Below are positions 63,315 to 64,000 of a stretch of 64,000 nt of DNA, in pieces. A program made the position numbers and the translations under genes. Numbering within the stretch: the stretch's first letter is position 1; every line of letters starts with the position of its first letter. The notes beneath the pieces were generated by a model, which had not been told where the DNA came from, did not search any database, and worked only from the letters and a program-made list of their open reading frames with translations. Source of the stretch: Streptomyces sporangiiformans (GTDB lineage Bacteria; Actinomycetota; Actinomycetes; Streptomycetales; Streptomycetaceae); contig NZ_VCHX02000078.1 of the NCBI RefSeq assembly GCF_005768555.2, forward strand, positions 12,755 to 76,754, written 5' to 3'.

Positions 63315-64000
63315 GGCCCTCCGCGCGCCGGCGTGGAGGACGGGGTGGGCGTGGGTGTCGGAACGGCGCTGCGCGTCGGCTCCGGGGAGTCACCGTCCGT
63401 GTACGCGGTGATCCACTCCATCTGGAGCGAGTCCTCCGACGGGTCGATCAGCCAGCGCTGGGATTTCCCGTCGTCACGTGCCTTCAGGACGAGGTCCGAC
63501 TGGCTTTCCGTCGAGGCGGGGGTCAGGGCCAGCTCCTGGCGCCCCAGTGGCACCAGACTGCCTTGGAGGGTGAAGTCGTAACGCACGTTCTCGGCGTACG
63601 TCTTCTCCTCGCCCTCGCACTGACCCAGTCGCACCGAGGAGGCCAGGCGGGAGTCGAGGCACAACTCGGAGACGGCCAGGCTGCGCAGTGACCCGTCGCT
63701 CTCGTACGACCACTGCTGCCGGTCCGCCGAGGTGCAGGTGGCGAGCTCGGCCTCCGCGCCCTCGGTCACCTTGCCGTCGTCGATGCCGACGCACAGTCCG
63801 CTCTCGGCATGGCGCAGCCTGCCGCTCAGGATGCCGGGTGACGCGTCGGCCGTGCCCGCGCGGGACGGCTGCGCACCGGGCCCCTCGGACGCCGTCCCGG
63901 TGCTCGCGTCGGCGGGGGGCTCCGCGTCGTCCCCGCCGCCGGACCACAGGACCAGCGGCACCAGCACACCCGTGCTCACGGCGAGCACGGTGAGGGAGAG
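63311..64000 (-). CDS. Ricin-type lectin membrane protein, N-terminus off the window
   Basis: Partial: the 5' end runs off the right edge. The visible part begins in a membrane helix (VLAVSTGVLVPLVLWSGGG), then a Ser/Thr/Gly stalk and a ricin-B-like beta-trefoil (ILSGRLRHAESGLCVGIDDG; ADRQQWSYESDGSLRSLAVS; LCLDSRLASSVRLGQC). The end is Thr/Pro-rich (PTPTPTPSSTPARGGP). The layout and several motifs (QQWSYE-DG-LRS, CLDS, RYDFTLQGSL) mirror the C-terminal half of the protein at 46989-48773, so it may carry a similar sigma-like N-terminus. Stop codons of this gene and the GntR remnant overlap. Confidence 0.75.
   Translation of the reverse strand, partial: LSLTVLAVSTGVLVPLVLWSGGGDDAEPPADASTGTASEGPGAQPSRAGTADASPGILSGRLRHAESGLCVGIDDGKVTEGAEAELATCTSADRQQWSYESDGSLRSLAVSELCLDSRLASSVRLGQCEGEEKTYAENVRYDFTLQGSLVPLGRQELALTPASTESQSDLVLKARDDGKSQRWLIDPSEDSLQMEWITAYTDGDSPEPTRSAVPTPTPTPSSTPARGGP

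Noticed and set aside
1..64000. tRNA, rRNA, CRISPR arrays or complete insertion sequences
   Set aside because: None could be recognised; repeated elements found are short tandem repeats, hairpins and one transposase fragment.

Overview
The window is chromosomal DNA of a high-GC actinomycete, almost certainly a Streptomyces. The evidence is the very GC-rich, third-position-biased coding sequence, frequent GTG starts (and one TTG), several SpoIIE-type phosphatases, an SSI-type protease inhibitor, a TioE/MerR regulator, many Tat or lipoprotein exported enzymes, and a TTA (bldA-type) codon in one exported hydrolase. No rRNA, tRNA, CRISPR array or replication origin was seen. The content is accessory: transporters, secreted carbohydrate-active enzymes, regulators and several decayed genes.

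Layout. 1-5.3 kb: two divergent PAS/GAF/SpoIIE-type signalling genes, a secreted S1 serine protease and a DJ-1/PfpI protein. 5.7-12.1 kb: the most distinctive locus, a 71-residue precursor peptide with a textbook double-glycine leader, followed by an HlyD-like secretion protein, a C39-peptidase ABC transporter and a second ABC transporter of the NHLM bacteriocin-export type. No modification enzyme is visible and the predicted core lacks Cys, Lys, Arg, His and aromatic residues. 12-14 kb: a HAD phosphatase, an S41 peptidase remnant and an unknown membrane protein. 14.2-20.3 kb: divergent GH127 and GH115 exported hemicellulases. 20.4-28.2 kb: a branched-chain amino-acid ABC system with its binding protein convergent to the other four genes, a TSUP permease, and an ArsR-type regulator with a serine hydrolase. 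28.4-35.9 kb: a sugar operon (DeoR/LacI-type hybrid regulator, lipoprotein, two permeases, 2-hydroxyacid dehydrogenase, DUF2264 glycosidase-like protein). 35.9-44 kb: AHSA1/ArsR pair, MFS exporter plus fused oligopeptide-type permease and binding protein without an ATPase, GNAT, STAS and TioE/MerR genes.

44-55 kb: an SSI inhibitor with Arg at the P1 site, an FMN alpha-hydroxyacid oxidase, a sigma-like/zinc-finger/transmembrane/ricin-lectin fusion, a Fic-like toxin-antitoxin pair, a frameshifted cytochrome b (qcrB paralogue) and a large GH2 enzyme. 55-64 kb: a PAS-PAS-GAF-SpoIIE-HATPase protein, an IS5-type transposase remnant, a LplABC-like sugar importer, a wrecked L-fucose catabolic locus (fuconate dehydratase fused to a short-chain dehydrogenase, then a broken GntR regulator), and the start of a second ricin-type lectin membrane protein.

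Functional links. GH127, GH115, GH2, the DUF2264 protein and two ATPase-less sugar importers suggest use of arabinoglucuronoxylan or pectin-type polymers. The same 12-base LacI-type core (GTAAGCGCTTTC) lies upstream of GH115 and GH2, 38 kb apart, suggesting one regulon. All function calls rest on recognised motifs and family knowledge; no database search was run.
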